A DNA stretch of 64,000 nt from Aurelia coerulea (taxonomy: Eukaryota; Cnidaria; Scyphozoa; Semaeostomeae; Ulmaridae): assembly GCA_039566865.1 (NCBI GenBank), contig CM076955.1, positions 22,055,501-22,119,500 of the forward strand. The letters run 5' to 3'. A program made the position numbers and the translations under genes. Each line of letters starts with the position of its first letter. Positions within the stretch are counted from its first letter, which is position 1. Shown here one piece after another: positions 47,901 to 55,900 of the stretch. The notes under the pieces were generated by a model. It saw only the letters and a program-made list of their open reading frames with translations, searched no databases and was not told the origin of the DNA.

Positions 47901-48560
47901 GAGGAAGATGACGACGCAGAAGGTCACGACAAACAAATAGCCAGACTGCATGCAGAAGAGTTTTTATCAGCCAGAGGAAATGCCCTTGATGAGGCTTTTG
48001 ACCGGCAGCGCAATGTCGAAATACAAGAAGCAGAATTTGCATTCCTCAATGCTTCACTACTGCCACCAGAGCGATCGAACAAGATCATGGATGACAAATT
48101 ATATGGGGAAACAACAGCTCACCTGCAAATGCTTTTTGGAAACAGGCTTTTGTATATTTCACGCCAGTTCTCGAAATATGCACGGTGCAATTCAAATGGC
48201 ATTACATTCAGCTCTAGCATGAACAGATCAGAACGCTCTTGCTATGCAAAAGTGTTTTGTGCAATGGAGCAGGGAGAACTCCCTCAACCATATTTTTGCA
48301 AGATATTGTTCTTCTTCAAGCTGAATCTAATCGTTAAGTCAGAAGAAGCCAGCACGGAACTGCGACAAGAGCTCCCATTCGCCTACGTCAATTGGTACAA
48401 ACCAATACGAGGAAGGTCAAAGTTAGAGAAAGACACAGGTTTGCACCAAATACGGAAAGACCATTATGCCGAGCATATTGTAGGTGTGAACAGACTAGTG
48501 CAGAGGGTAGTCCTGCAAGACATTGGAAACTCTTTTGTAGTGGCTCCATTGCTATGTTAG
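35955..48560 (+). CDS. CACTA/EnSpm-type transposase, six exons, apparently intact
   Basis: Exons 35955-36117, 41258-41485, 44094-44198, 44346-44429, 44620-45809, 47136-48560; junction phases 1,1,1,1,0, about 1064 aa. Exon 1 opens MDRLRICKCMKCFGNETLVS then KRTVERH, a Cys/His start I associate with animal CACTA proteins. Exons 2-4 are acidic linkers. Exon 5 carries the Transposase_21-like core: FVDWMAPFKR, LNLPRKVR, GPKEPKIHMNTYLKPLVDDL, then a Cys-rich stretch (CVSCDLPALRK, CNICEFE). Exon 6 has DPMHDIMLGLVKKE and a DUF4218-like block (VNQHMALHLP, YWCFGSERLNG). These are the usual landmarks of this superfamily. No frameshift or stop was seen. Catalytic acidic residues are not assigned, and element termini and target duplication were not found. 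Intron 1 (5.1 kb) holds several MITEs and an antisense small gene; intron 2 holds the 33-bp minisatellite. An upstream in-frame ATG exists at 35889, but 35955 matches the conserved start better. Confidence 0.88.
36179..36571. mobile_element. MITE, TATAAGAAACT group (variant with GGTGGGCGG)
   Basis: Left end ACGCGTACACTCATTTTTTT plus ATAAGAAACTAAGG; right end TTTCTTATTGAAAAAATTAG plus TGTATA. The internal TAGGGTTGCTTCTAACTTTC block is shared with 37796-37957. It lies just past the donor of transposase exon 1. Confidence 0.75.
36599..36743. mobile_element. MITE, internally deleted copy
   Basis: Ends TACATGTATTTTTTATAAGA and TTCTTATAAAAAATATGTGT match 33911-34307, but only about 145 bp remain, so the centre has been lost. 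Confidence 0.8.
37040..37216. mobile_element. TTAA-flanked short element (piggyBac-like target site)
   Basis: TTAA at 37036-37039 and 37217-37220. Element ends AGGGAATCTAAGCATA and TATGCTTACTTTCCCT form an imperfect inverted pair. It is 177 bp and is the small relative of the element at 55252-56089. Confidence 0.82.
37221..37795. other. Transposase intron 1 segment with an unassigned open frame
   Basis: A plus-strand frame stays open to 37630 (a 152-codon frame from 37172, partly within the TTAA element). It has a hydrophobic stretch LFVSLLILVWIVAGL near its middle. I do not recognise it and no splice context supports it. It may be part of an old insertion. Confidence 0.3.
37796..37957. mobile_element. 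MITE, short variant copy
   Basis: Ends TATACGTATTTTTTATAAGA and TTATTAAAAAATACGTTTAT. It shares the CGAAAAATTGAGCCTACCG type of block with 36179-36571. About 162 bp. Confidence 0.78.
37967..38425 (+). mobile_element. MITE copy with altered centre
   Basis: Left end GACTTATTTTTTATAAGAAA plus CTAAGAATTTGAGCC. The internal GTGCCCTCGTGAACATTTTA and ACAGGAAGCAAGTGAAAG blocks are of the 33911-34307 type. A segment from about 38043 to 38190 rich in C-runs is not in other copies and may be a later insertion. The right end is unclear. Confidence 0.65.
39075..39775 (-). mobile_element. MITE copy interrupted by another MITE
   Basis: Minus orientation. The blocks AAGTTAAGAAACTATTTACT and TTTCCTGTATCATATTATTC are followed, after a 405-bp insertion, by TTTGAGCAATGTCTAAATAT and AAGAAACTTTCAGTACTG. 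The same blocks are contiguous in the copy at 10200-10516. Outer ends are approximate. Confidence 0.75.
39182..39586. mobile_element. TA-flanked MITE nested inside another MITE
   Basis: CACTCTTTCTTTTTTTAGAA at the left and TTATTCTTATAAAAAGAGAG plus TG at the right are inverted, and TA flanks both sides (39180-39181, 39587-39588). The uninterrupted homologous site at about 10310-10325 reads GAAGTACTTGAGCAATG, which supports a TA insertion site. Confidence 0.85.
39813..41041 (-). CDS. Small three-exon gene antisense in transposase intron 1; possible ubiquitin-fold/doublecortin-like domain
   Basis: Exons 41041-40988, 40796-40669 and 40071-39813 join with phases 0 and 2 to give about 146 aa, ATG to TGA-free stop at 39813. 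The middle exon begins YVTWTRKDNLKSFKKKVAKL and contains RKFIFTSRTGRRLKNIE, a strand-helix-strand pattern. It loosely recalls doublecortin domains (compare RKLYTLDG-style motifs), but this is a tentative reading. The last exon is a long Lys/Glu run, likely a charged helix, ending in EGGVTIIINIT. All splice sites are consensus. The gene lies wholly inside intron 1 of the plus-strand transposase gene. It may be a host gene the element inserted around, a captured gene, or a chance chain of open exons. Confidence 0.48.
41640..44018. repeat. 33-bp minisatellite, roughly 70 copies, in transposase intron 2
   Basis: The unit is CACTTTGAGGCCAATCAGAC plus AATTCGCTATTGT, 33 bp. Because 33 is divisible by three and units rarely carry indels, four of six frames stay open for long distances: TLRPIRQFAIV and ANQTIRYCHFE on plus, IGLKVTIANCL and SDWPQSDNSEL on minus. 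Single-base variants (CCC/CGC, GTT/GTC, TTT, TTATTG) recur in the same order about every nine to ten units, a higher-order repeat of about 300-330 bp. The ends at about 41520-41640 and 43790-44018 are more degenerate. One unit near 43520 is shortened. It lies between transposase exons 2 and 3. Confidence 0.97.
45990..46070. mobile_element. Truncated MITE fragment
   Basis: CACATAATTTTTAATAAGAA plus ACTATTG, then a TTTCTTCAATTTTTGGG block, resembles the left end of the TATAAGAAACT group. No partner end is present. Intron 5 of the transposase gene. Confidence 0.5.
46298..46663 (+). mobile_element. MITE, full copy of the TATAAGAAACTAAG family
   Basis: Left end ATACACGTATTTTTTATAGG and right end TATTATAAAAAAATACGTGT are inverted. 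All internal blocks of 33911-34307 are present in order. About 366 bp, in the last intron of the transposase gene. Confidence 0.85.
46995..47100. repeat. ~21-bp degenerate tandem repeat near the last transposase acceptor
   Basis: Four to five units of the form TTTAGGATAATAACCCACCC with variants, ending about 35 bp before the acceptor at 47134-47135. Confidence 0.75.
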
Positions 48561-48866
48561 TGGTTAGCTATTGAAAGACACCACTCCAGTCTATTTGGAC
48601 TGTTAAATGACAAATGACCGTTCAATTCTATTGTTTGTCAATCACAAAAGGTATAACAACGATTGACGTAGTTAATTTATAAAATTCCCTGGTTTTATTT
48701 CTTTCCTATATCAACTTTGGTAACGAATGAAAATATGTTGACGTGATCATTTTCCATCTTATTCATCGCACTCCTGTGGTTCGTCGAAGGCTCTGCGCAA
48801 CAGACGATAGCGCCAGTGACGCATTTGCCCATGGGCAAAAACCAGCATGTAAGAACCTAAGATATA

Positions 48867-49065
48867 GGGTGTCGGTGGTGGTAATCGGACGGCGGTGGCA
48901 ATTGGACACTTGCGAAAACAGACAGAAAGGTACATTACAAATGAAATCCATTAAAGAGGGTATTTCTTGGTACTGAAAGCTAAAATTATAGATACATTAT
49001 AGATTAAAGTTACTTTTGAAAATATTTAGTTTTCCTTAAGCGTCCGATTACCAACGCCGGCACCC
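48867..49065. mobile_element. TA-flanked ~200-bp MITE
   Basis: Left end GGGTGTCGGTGGTGGTAATC plus GGACG; right end CGTCCGATTACCAACGCCGG plus CACCC. Inverted ends of about 27 bp flanked by TA on each side. Confidence 0.88.
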
Positions 49066-49156
49066 TACCGAGTGTCGCAAAATGATGCATTATTGTTCGA
49101 TTGCTTTCATGTCCATAACCAATGAACCGATACCGATGTTCAAAAACTTTATTTTA

Positions 49157-49524
49157 TTCGATTGCCTAAAGGTTAAATTCGATTTAAGATGTTAGTTTCG
49201 GTTTTGCCACGGCGTTTTCATGTTGAAAAGAAGATCGATAAACTTGCTCAAATTCAAGCTTTGGATGGCATGAGAAAGAAACGGCCTATTTTTCCAATCA
49301 ACATTTTAGATATTCTCTGAATGGCATATATTCTGTGAACAACATATAAGTTCAGCCTTTTGCATCACATCTAAAATGTTCGACTGGCAAAGGAGGCCGT
49401 TTCTTTCTCATGCCATCTAAAGCTTGAATTTGAGCAGCTTTATTGATCTTCTTTTCGACATGAAGAAATCGGCCTAAACCACAGCCAACATTCTCAAATA
49501 CAATCTAGCCTTTGGGAATCGGAT
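49157..49524. mobile_element. Foldback element with ~150-bp arms
   Basis: The left arm contains GCTTTGGATGGCATGAGAAA and the right arm its complement TTTCTCATGCCATCTAAAGC. The match extends outward through AAAAGAAGATC/GATCTTCTTTT to CCTAAAGG/CCTTTGGG. The spacer, about 70 bp, carries a small inner hairpin. No coding frame. Confidence 0.8.
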
Positions 49525-51027
49525 CTTATTTATTGGATACAAAATATATAATTTAAGTTTACTGTACTCCTCTAGGACGATAAAAAATTTTATCTGATCA
49601 ATTTTGGATTTTTAAAACTTTGGATAGCACACACAACTACCTATAATTTCTTATAATTTCAAAGAATTTTACTTTAATTTCAGCGAATTATAAGCAATCT
49701 AATAGAAGGTCTTTTCAGCCAGGAAAGTGCTGTTGCATTTTGGATTGCATTTTGGATTTTGCGGTTATGATACCAATTATGCCATTGTAAACTCTGCGCT
49801 AAATACATACAGGATTACTCTGTTGGCCAGATCAGAGTTAATCACTTTCAACAGTGGAATTGTACGCCAAGAAACTGTTTCAGCGCTTTTCCCAAAATCG
49901 ATTTTTCAGCAACCAATGGGTATTCATACAGCTCCCTGTACCCAATGGCTTGATGTAATTGGCTGAAATTTGGCAGACAGAGAGAAAAAGCATAGGGGGA
50001 CCAAAGCATGTCTCACTTCTGAGAAAAATTGCAATGGCCCAAATTTAACATTTGAATGAATCTCAAAACGAGGCCAGGGAGAGAGGCAAAATTGTTTTAT
50101 TAATTATTCTGAAGCTAAGGCATGCAAAGGAAATTTGAAACATGAGTTGTTATATTAATGTGTTGAGAATGCAAACACTTTATTGAGATTTAAATGAAAC
50201 TTTTCTGGAGGGACAGGGAGGTTCTAGAAGGGGAAGATCCAATTTTTTACGTTTTCAGATGCATAACGCACAGTTTTGGAATATTTGTATTCTTTTTGGC
50301 TTATAAATACTCCCCATTTAAATTTAATGACGAATCGAATTATGTATAGTAATATGAATGATGTGTAGTTTATATGTCGTGGGCGTTATAATCAAGAGAG
50401 AAAACACCGTGAGTGGTCACTGAAGGGGTACAGTAACCAGGTTGTTGATAAAAGAAGGTGGTTTATGTGACCGTCAAGCAGGGTGTAATTTGATCATTTT
50501 TTGACGTCTTTTCTTCATAATTTCAATCAGATGTGGAGGGGAGGCAGGCAGCTGGGGCTCAAGCCCCCAAGAAATATTTAAAAGCTTTTAATCATGAATC
50601 TTATCATACCAGTCTAGACATTGTAAATAACTGTCTGATAAAAGCCATCCTACAAATCAAATATCCCCACTTGACGGTAAAGTTGGAATCTTTTTCATGT
50701 CCAACCAAATTCTTTTATGTCTTTTCTCTGCAAGCAACAAAACTTTATAGACCTTTCAAGTTACAAAGAATTCAATTCAGAAGTCTTCTTTTCAAACGAA
50801 TATTAACTAATACTTTGTTTAAAGCATCTACAAATTTAAAAAGAAAACAACAAGAAAAGTTGGAAAAAATGTCCCAAATTTTAATAAAATTGCTACTGAA
50901 CTACTTTCTCCAGCGTGTCTGCATCAGAGTCCCTTCGTATGGTGCTAAAATTCTTGTAAAGTCATCATTTGGCGTTGGTGCTACACGTATATTTCATAAG
51001 AATCCCCTAATAATCCCATCAAATAAG

Positions 51028-51420
51028 CACGGGGGGGGGGGGTTCTTGGCCAAATTTTGGGTAGGGGTCTGCCGCGAGCATCTTCAAAAGGGTACCGTTG
51101 GCTAGACTAATTTTTACGAAAATGGTACCCTTGGCTAGACCAATTTGACCATTGTCTGAACCAATTTTTACGAAAATGGTACCCTTGGCTAGACCAATTT
51201 TGACCATTTCCTCGACCAATATTGTCAAATTTGTGCCAAATATGATATCATGACCGTTCGCTAGACCAATTTTGTCAAAAATGATACCCTTGGCTAGACC
51301 GTTGCTGGCCAAAATTGCAAAAAAGTATACCCTTGGCTAGATTAGAAGTCCGAAAAAGTATACCCTTGCTCGCGGCACATCCCCAGGTACCTTTACTATG
51401 GAAGAAACCCCCCCCCCGTG
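51028..51420. mobile_element. G/C-run-ended DNA element with exact 8-bp target duplication
   Basis: Direct repeat CAAATAAG at 51020-51027 and 51421-51428. Element ends CACGGGGGG and CCCCCCGTG are inverted. Inside, ATGGTACCCTTGGCTAGACC recurs with spacing near 70 bp along with AATTTTGACCATT blocks. Similar in style to 12602-13227 but with an 8-bp duplication, as in hAT-like elements. Confidence 0.87.
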
Positions 51421-51723
51421 CAAATAAGAAACTGTATTTTACCTTGACAAAGTTTCCACAGAAAAGAAACAACAGCTAGTTGAATTTAGAAACTATAGTA
51501 GTTTTAATTAAACTTCATCAGGTGACTCAAAAACGAGTACCAGTATTCAAGGCCCGGGGGGGGGGTACTTAGTATATATCGTTGGCTGATGGAATGTGCA
51601 CTCCTTTCCTGGTATCGTTTTCGCCTCTTTTTTCTAACGCCGGGTAGCAAAAGAAGGCAATTTTAAAGCCAGTTGTGAAAAGTATTATTTCATTGTTTTT
51701 CGACGAATTTTTACGTTTTGGGG

Positions 51724-51997
51724 TACGCGTAGGCTAATAAGAAACTAATTAAGAAACTTTTACTACTAAAACACCGAAATTTTCATGCGAAATTAAGAAA
51801 CTTTTAGTACTAAGTGCTGATCCAAGTTTCTTATAAAAAACGTGTAAAGATAGTATCACAACGAAATTTCTTCACTTTGAAGCATCGAGAATATAATAAA
51901 GCCATAAGAAACTTTTGGCCACAAAAAACCAATGGAATTTGCTGGCAAGTGGCAACCAAGCCCAGCCTAAAGTTTCTTGCAAAAGAAAACGTGTACT
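51724..51997. mobile_element. MITE-group segment, diverged
   Basis: ACGCGTAGGCTAATAAGAAA at the left and TTTCTTGCAAAAGAAAACGT plus GTA at the right. An internal TTTCTTATAAAAAACGTGTA at about 51830-51847 is another end. This may be two partial copies side by side. Confidence 0.55.
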
Positions 51998-52194
51998 GAG
52001 ATTCTATTTTCGAATTTGTGCTCACGAAAAAAGCTATTTGGCTTGGCAATTGATTTGTGCAGTTTGATGTATGCTTTGTCTAGAACGAAAAATAGAAAAT
52101 CATTATAATCAATAATGTAATCAGACAGTTTCAAGGAAGAAAACCAAAAGAAGGATTCAAAAAGGGCTGCAACATTTCTATCATTTTTGGTTTG

Positions 52195-52685
52195 GTTTCC
52201 GATTATCCAAACGATTCCACCTACCACTCGATTACTCATCCGTTCGATTTTATAGAGCGTCCGATTTTACAAAACGTCAGATTGTACACCAATCGGATTA
52301 TTCAAACGATCCCACATTCCATTCTATTACACAGAACGTCCGATTGTGCAAACGATTCTACCTACCACTCGATTACTCATCCGTTCGATTTTATAGAACG
52401 TCCGATTTTACAAAACGTCAGATTCTACACCAATCTTTCAGTGTCCGATTATGCAAACGATCCCACCTTCCATTCGATTATTCATCCGTTCGATTTTGTA
52501 GAACGTCCGATTTTAGAACCGATTCATCAAAGTGTTCGATTCTTCTAGCGGTCCGATTCCACCATAATTCGATTGGTTGTTCGATTGTGGATCCGATTCT
52601 GCTATCTGGATAATCGGACAACAAGAATCGTCGGATTATACGTGCGATTGTACAGACCGTCGGATCACACCATCCGTCCGATTGC
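52195..52685. repeat. CGATT-rich interspersed tandem array
   Basis: CGATT or GGATT occurs every 10-20 bp, mostly preceded by TC or GT. A longer unit, GATTCCACCTACCACTCGAT through TTTTATAGAACGTCCGATTT, is duplicated at about 52212 and 52354 with a third partial copy at 52455. Related in wording to 20789-21040. Confidence 0.82.
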
Positions 52686-52815
52686 AGCCCTTTTTTACCT
52701 GTGTACTGGGAGAATTGGCCTTACAGGAATTTGCGTACGGAGTCTGTGCAATTAATACTTACAAGCTGACTGTAAAACATAAAGCTATAGCATACAAACG
52801 CTGGATCCTGCTCTC

Positions 52816-52821
52816 TTTATT
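52816..52821 (-). terminator. Poly(A) signal of the LLGL gene
   Basis: AATAAA on the minus strand, 164 bp past the LLGL stop codon and the first canonical hexamer I saw there. The cleavage site is not determinable here. Confidence 0.6.
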
Positions 52822-52984
52822 TCTCTGATGCGCAAGAGTATCATTTTGTTCCCGAGAGCGATTTCTAATGTCTTTACTGCATCTACCACCCTGCTGATGT
52901 CTACATCGATCGTGGAATGATATTTACAGAACTGCTTCAAGTATGCTATCACATCATGGTCTGAGCATGAACAAGTCACGTGAT

Positions 52985-55900
52985 TTATGCTTCTTGTGCT
53001 GAAGGCTTTTCATCTAATGCATTCGTCAACATGTTGTGCACCTCATCACTCAGAGTCTTCTGCAAAGAAAGATGAAATAAAAACATCATTATCAATTTTA
53101 TGAATTAAAAATGCGGGGAATTTTCACAAACTTAAAGGACAAGTCCGGGGTTTCTACCATTAAGGTCAAAAAGCAACCTTACCAACTGCCGAAAACCAAT
53201 TGTGAGTTCTTTCCAAGTTTTGCGATCTCTTTCTGTTGTAAATTCGTACAACATTTTTCGTAAGTTAGGCCCAATGTCGTCGCCATTTTGTAAGAGTATG
53301 CGATAAGGCTAGCCTCAGTTTGGTAGCCTGTGTTTCAGACCACTTGGAAAGGTTTGGAGGATCGATTAAGGCGAAGTAAGCGAAATGACGTCATAAATGA
53401 TGACGTCATTTCACTCATTTTGCATATTGAAATACGCAATTTCGAAGAGAAAAGAGAGAGAAAGTTGGAAAAAAGTACTACACACCATTCACAACATTGT
53501 AATCTTTCATTTTATCAACAATTATTCCAACCCCAGACTTGTCCTTTAAAGTGCTGGATTGTATCACAAACAAAACAAATTTGTGCAGGGTCACCAGAAG
53601 AAAAAAAAAGGCATTTTACAGTTAGTAACAATTTTCCAAAGATATTTTTGTTTTTAGAAAGAACGACTTGAATTTTTGGTTTTACGCTGTGTAGGGCATA
53701 AAACACTAGAAGATTGAGCTAATATCTACTTTAGGAAACTCTACCTTGATGGTACAATTTCACGTGTTAGAAAAAAACGATTAACTGCGTGAAATACCAA
53801 AAATAAAATGTGTGGAAGTCTACTTTCTGAGTTTCCAAAGAAATGGGGATAGTTCAAGATAGTAAAAATTGAGTGCAATAAATGCATGACAATCTAGCAA
53901 TCCAAATGTCAAAATTTAAAATAGAATGAACACAGGAGACTCCTGCGCGAACAATTGAGCTTTCACGACATTAAATGAATCTGATTTTTTTAACAATTGA
54001 TACATACCTCATCACTATTTACGACAACGGTTTCGACGGTCTTCGACGTAAATTCGTGATGTGTCGTTTCTGTCCTCGTTTCAGTGATAACTACACGTTC
54101 ATGGGCCTCCATTCCGGGTCCAGCGTAACGTGTAACGAGAATCGTTTCTTCATTTCCTGGAACATGATTGTGAGTCGTTGTTTCGTTAACTGTCGTAACG
54201 GATGAATTCGCAACAACTTCAGGACTCGATCTTACTTTCTCACTATCAGGGATGAGATCAGGGGGAGCTGCACCATCAGGTTTGATAGGAGACGGGGGGT
54301 CACTTGGGCTCTGCATGGCTACTCTTTCTTCAGTGTGAACTTCTACTGCTGCTGCTGCGTCTTGATTGAGTGTGTCGTCTTCAGTTGCATCCCCCGGATT
54401 TAAGATACATTTCGGTTTAATGCTGCGGAAAAAACATTCGCAAAATGATATTAAATAGACTAGATTTCATAGGTGACGGTAGATATGCTTAGTCAGTCAT
54501 CAAGACTTTGCGATACCCTGCAGTGCCCAAGTTAATATTGGTGATGCAAATATATCTTAGCAAATATGTTTTTTTTCTCGTCAAAGAAATTGAGGTTATT
54601 TCTGCATTCAGTTGCTACACATGCAAGGACCAGCACCGTAAAAGCCCTATTAAGCCCCTAAAGGACTGATCTAATTTCGGAGACTGCAGAGAGGGGCTTA
54701 TTAGAGAGGAGCACCTGTCCACAAGTCATATGATCAGGATATATATGATAGCCTTTACATTCTTTATTCCATATTTTGCAGAATCAGCAATTTAGCATAC
54801 AGTTTTTACGAGTCAAATACACAAATTTGACACAACTTTTTGATCCCAAACCGTATCAAGCTTAATATGCAAACCTATTTAGCAGAACAAATGAAAAATC
54901 TTCGGTAACCTCTGGCATTTGAGAGAGAGAGAGAGAGGGGAGGGAGGGGTATGGGAGGAAGGTGGGCTGGGGCTTGACAGAGAAGGATGCTAAATAGAGC
55001 TTTTACAGTATAAAAGAAAATTCAGTTTAACGGCTATCAGCATAATGTCTCTGAACAAGCGAAAAAACAGTACAGGGTACAACTGAATAAGTGTCCTCAG
55101 AGTAATTTAAAAACATGGCATTACATGTACTCACATGTCGTTAACAGTCAGGCAAAATCCTTGAATCTCTGTATGACTCCGCAAGTAGAAACCTTGTCCA
55201 TTTCGAGTCAGTATCACTGATTGTATTGCGCTGAAAATTAGGAATAATTAAAGGGAATATAAGCATATATAAGTGGCTCCGAGCCACAAGACCTAAACTG
55301 TCAATCAAATTTAACCAATCACAACAAGCTATCTACCATTGCACGTGATCACTTTCACTGCAGCCTAGCCTGCACGAGGGCACGTAACGGGCGATCAGTA
55401 ATGGCGGGGAAGAGTTGCTTCGTTGTTTCTCTATCCGCTAAGGGGCAAAACGGACAAGAAATGGAAAGAAATATTGCCTGTTCATTGACCACCGTGATGA
55501 AGCAGACCTTGTAGCCGCAGAATTTGATGTCCTGAAGAAATCGAAGCGCTTTTGAGTCCATTTACGATACGAATGAATTGCTGAAATGGATGGGTACATG
55601 ATAAACAAGCACATCTCATTGGGCCTAAACGTATCTTCAGACAAGGGAATCTTCACTAAAGTTAGCCTGACGGAAGCTATGGACAAAGGGCTAGTGTTGC
55701 GGGAGAAATACTGATAAATAGTGAGCATTCAACAAAGCAGCCGAGCCGGGCCTAATATAAACACTGGATCCATCGATCGCGACAATGATGGCAAACAACA
55801 AACAACTCATACGATTAGGTCATTGAGACGTAAGTGGAGCTAAATTACCTTTCCTTCTCACTTCTTTTATCTCGATTCACTCGAGCAAACTACTTCAGAA

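Larger units (their letters stand above)
48561..52984. other. Intergenic region between transposase 3' end and LLGL 3' end
   Basis: No gene recognised. It holds three inverted-repeat elements (48867-49065, 49157-49524, 51028-51420), a MITE-group segment (51724-51997) and a CGATT-rich array (52195-52685). Plus-strand 50533-51105 is an open frame of 190 codons with Lys-rich sequence and no recognisable domain; its end runs into the 51028 element. I see no convincing CACTA terminal repeat here. Confidence 0.5.
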
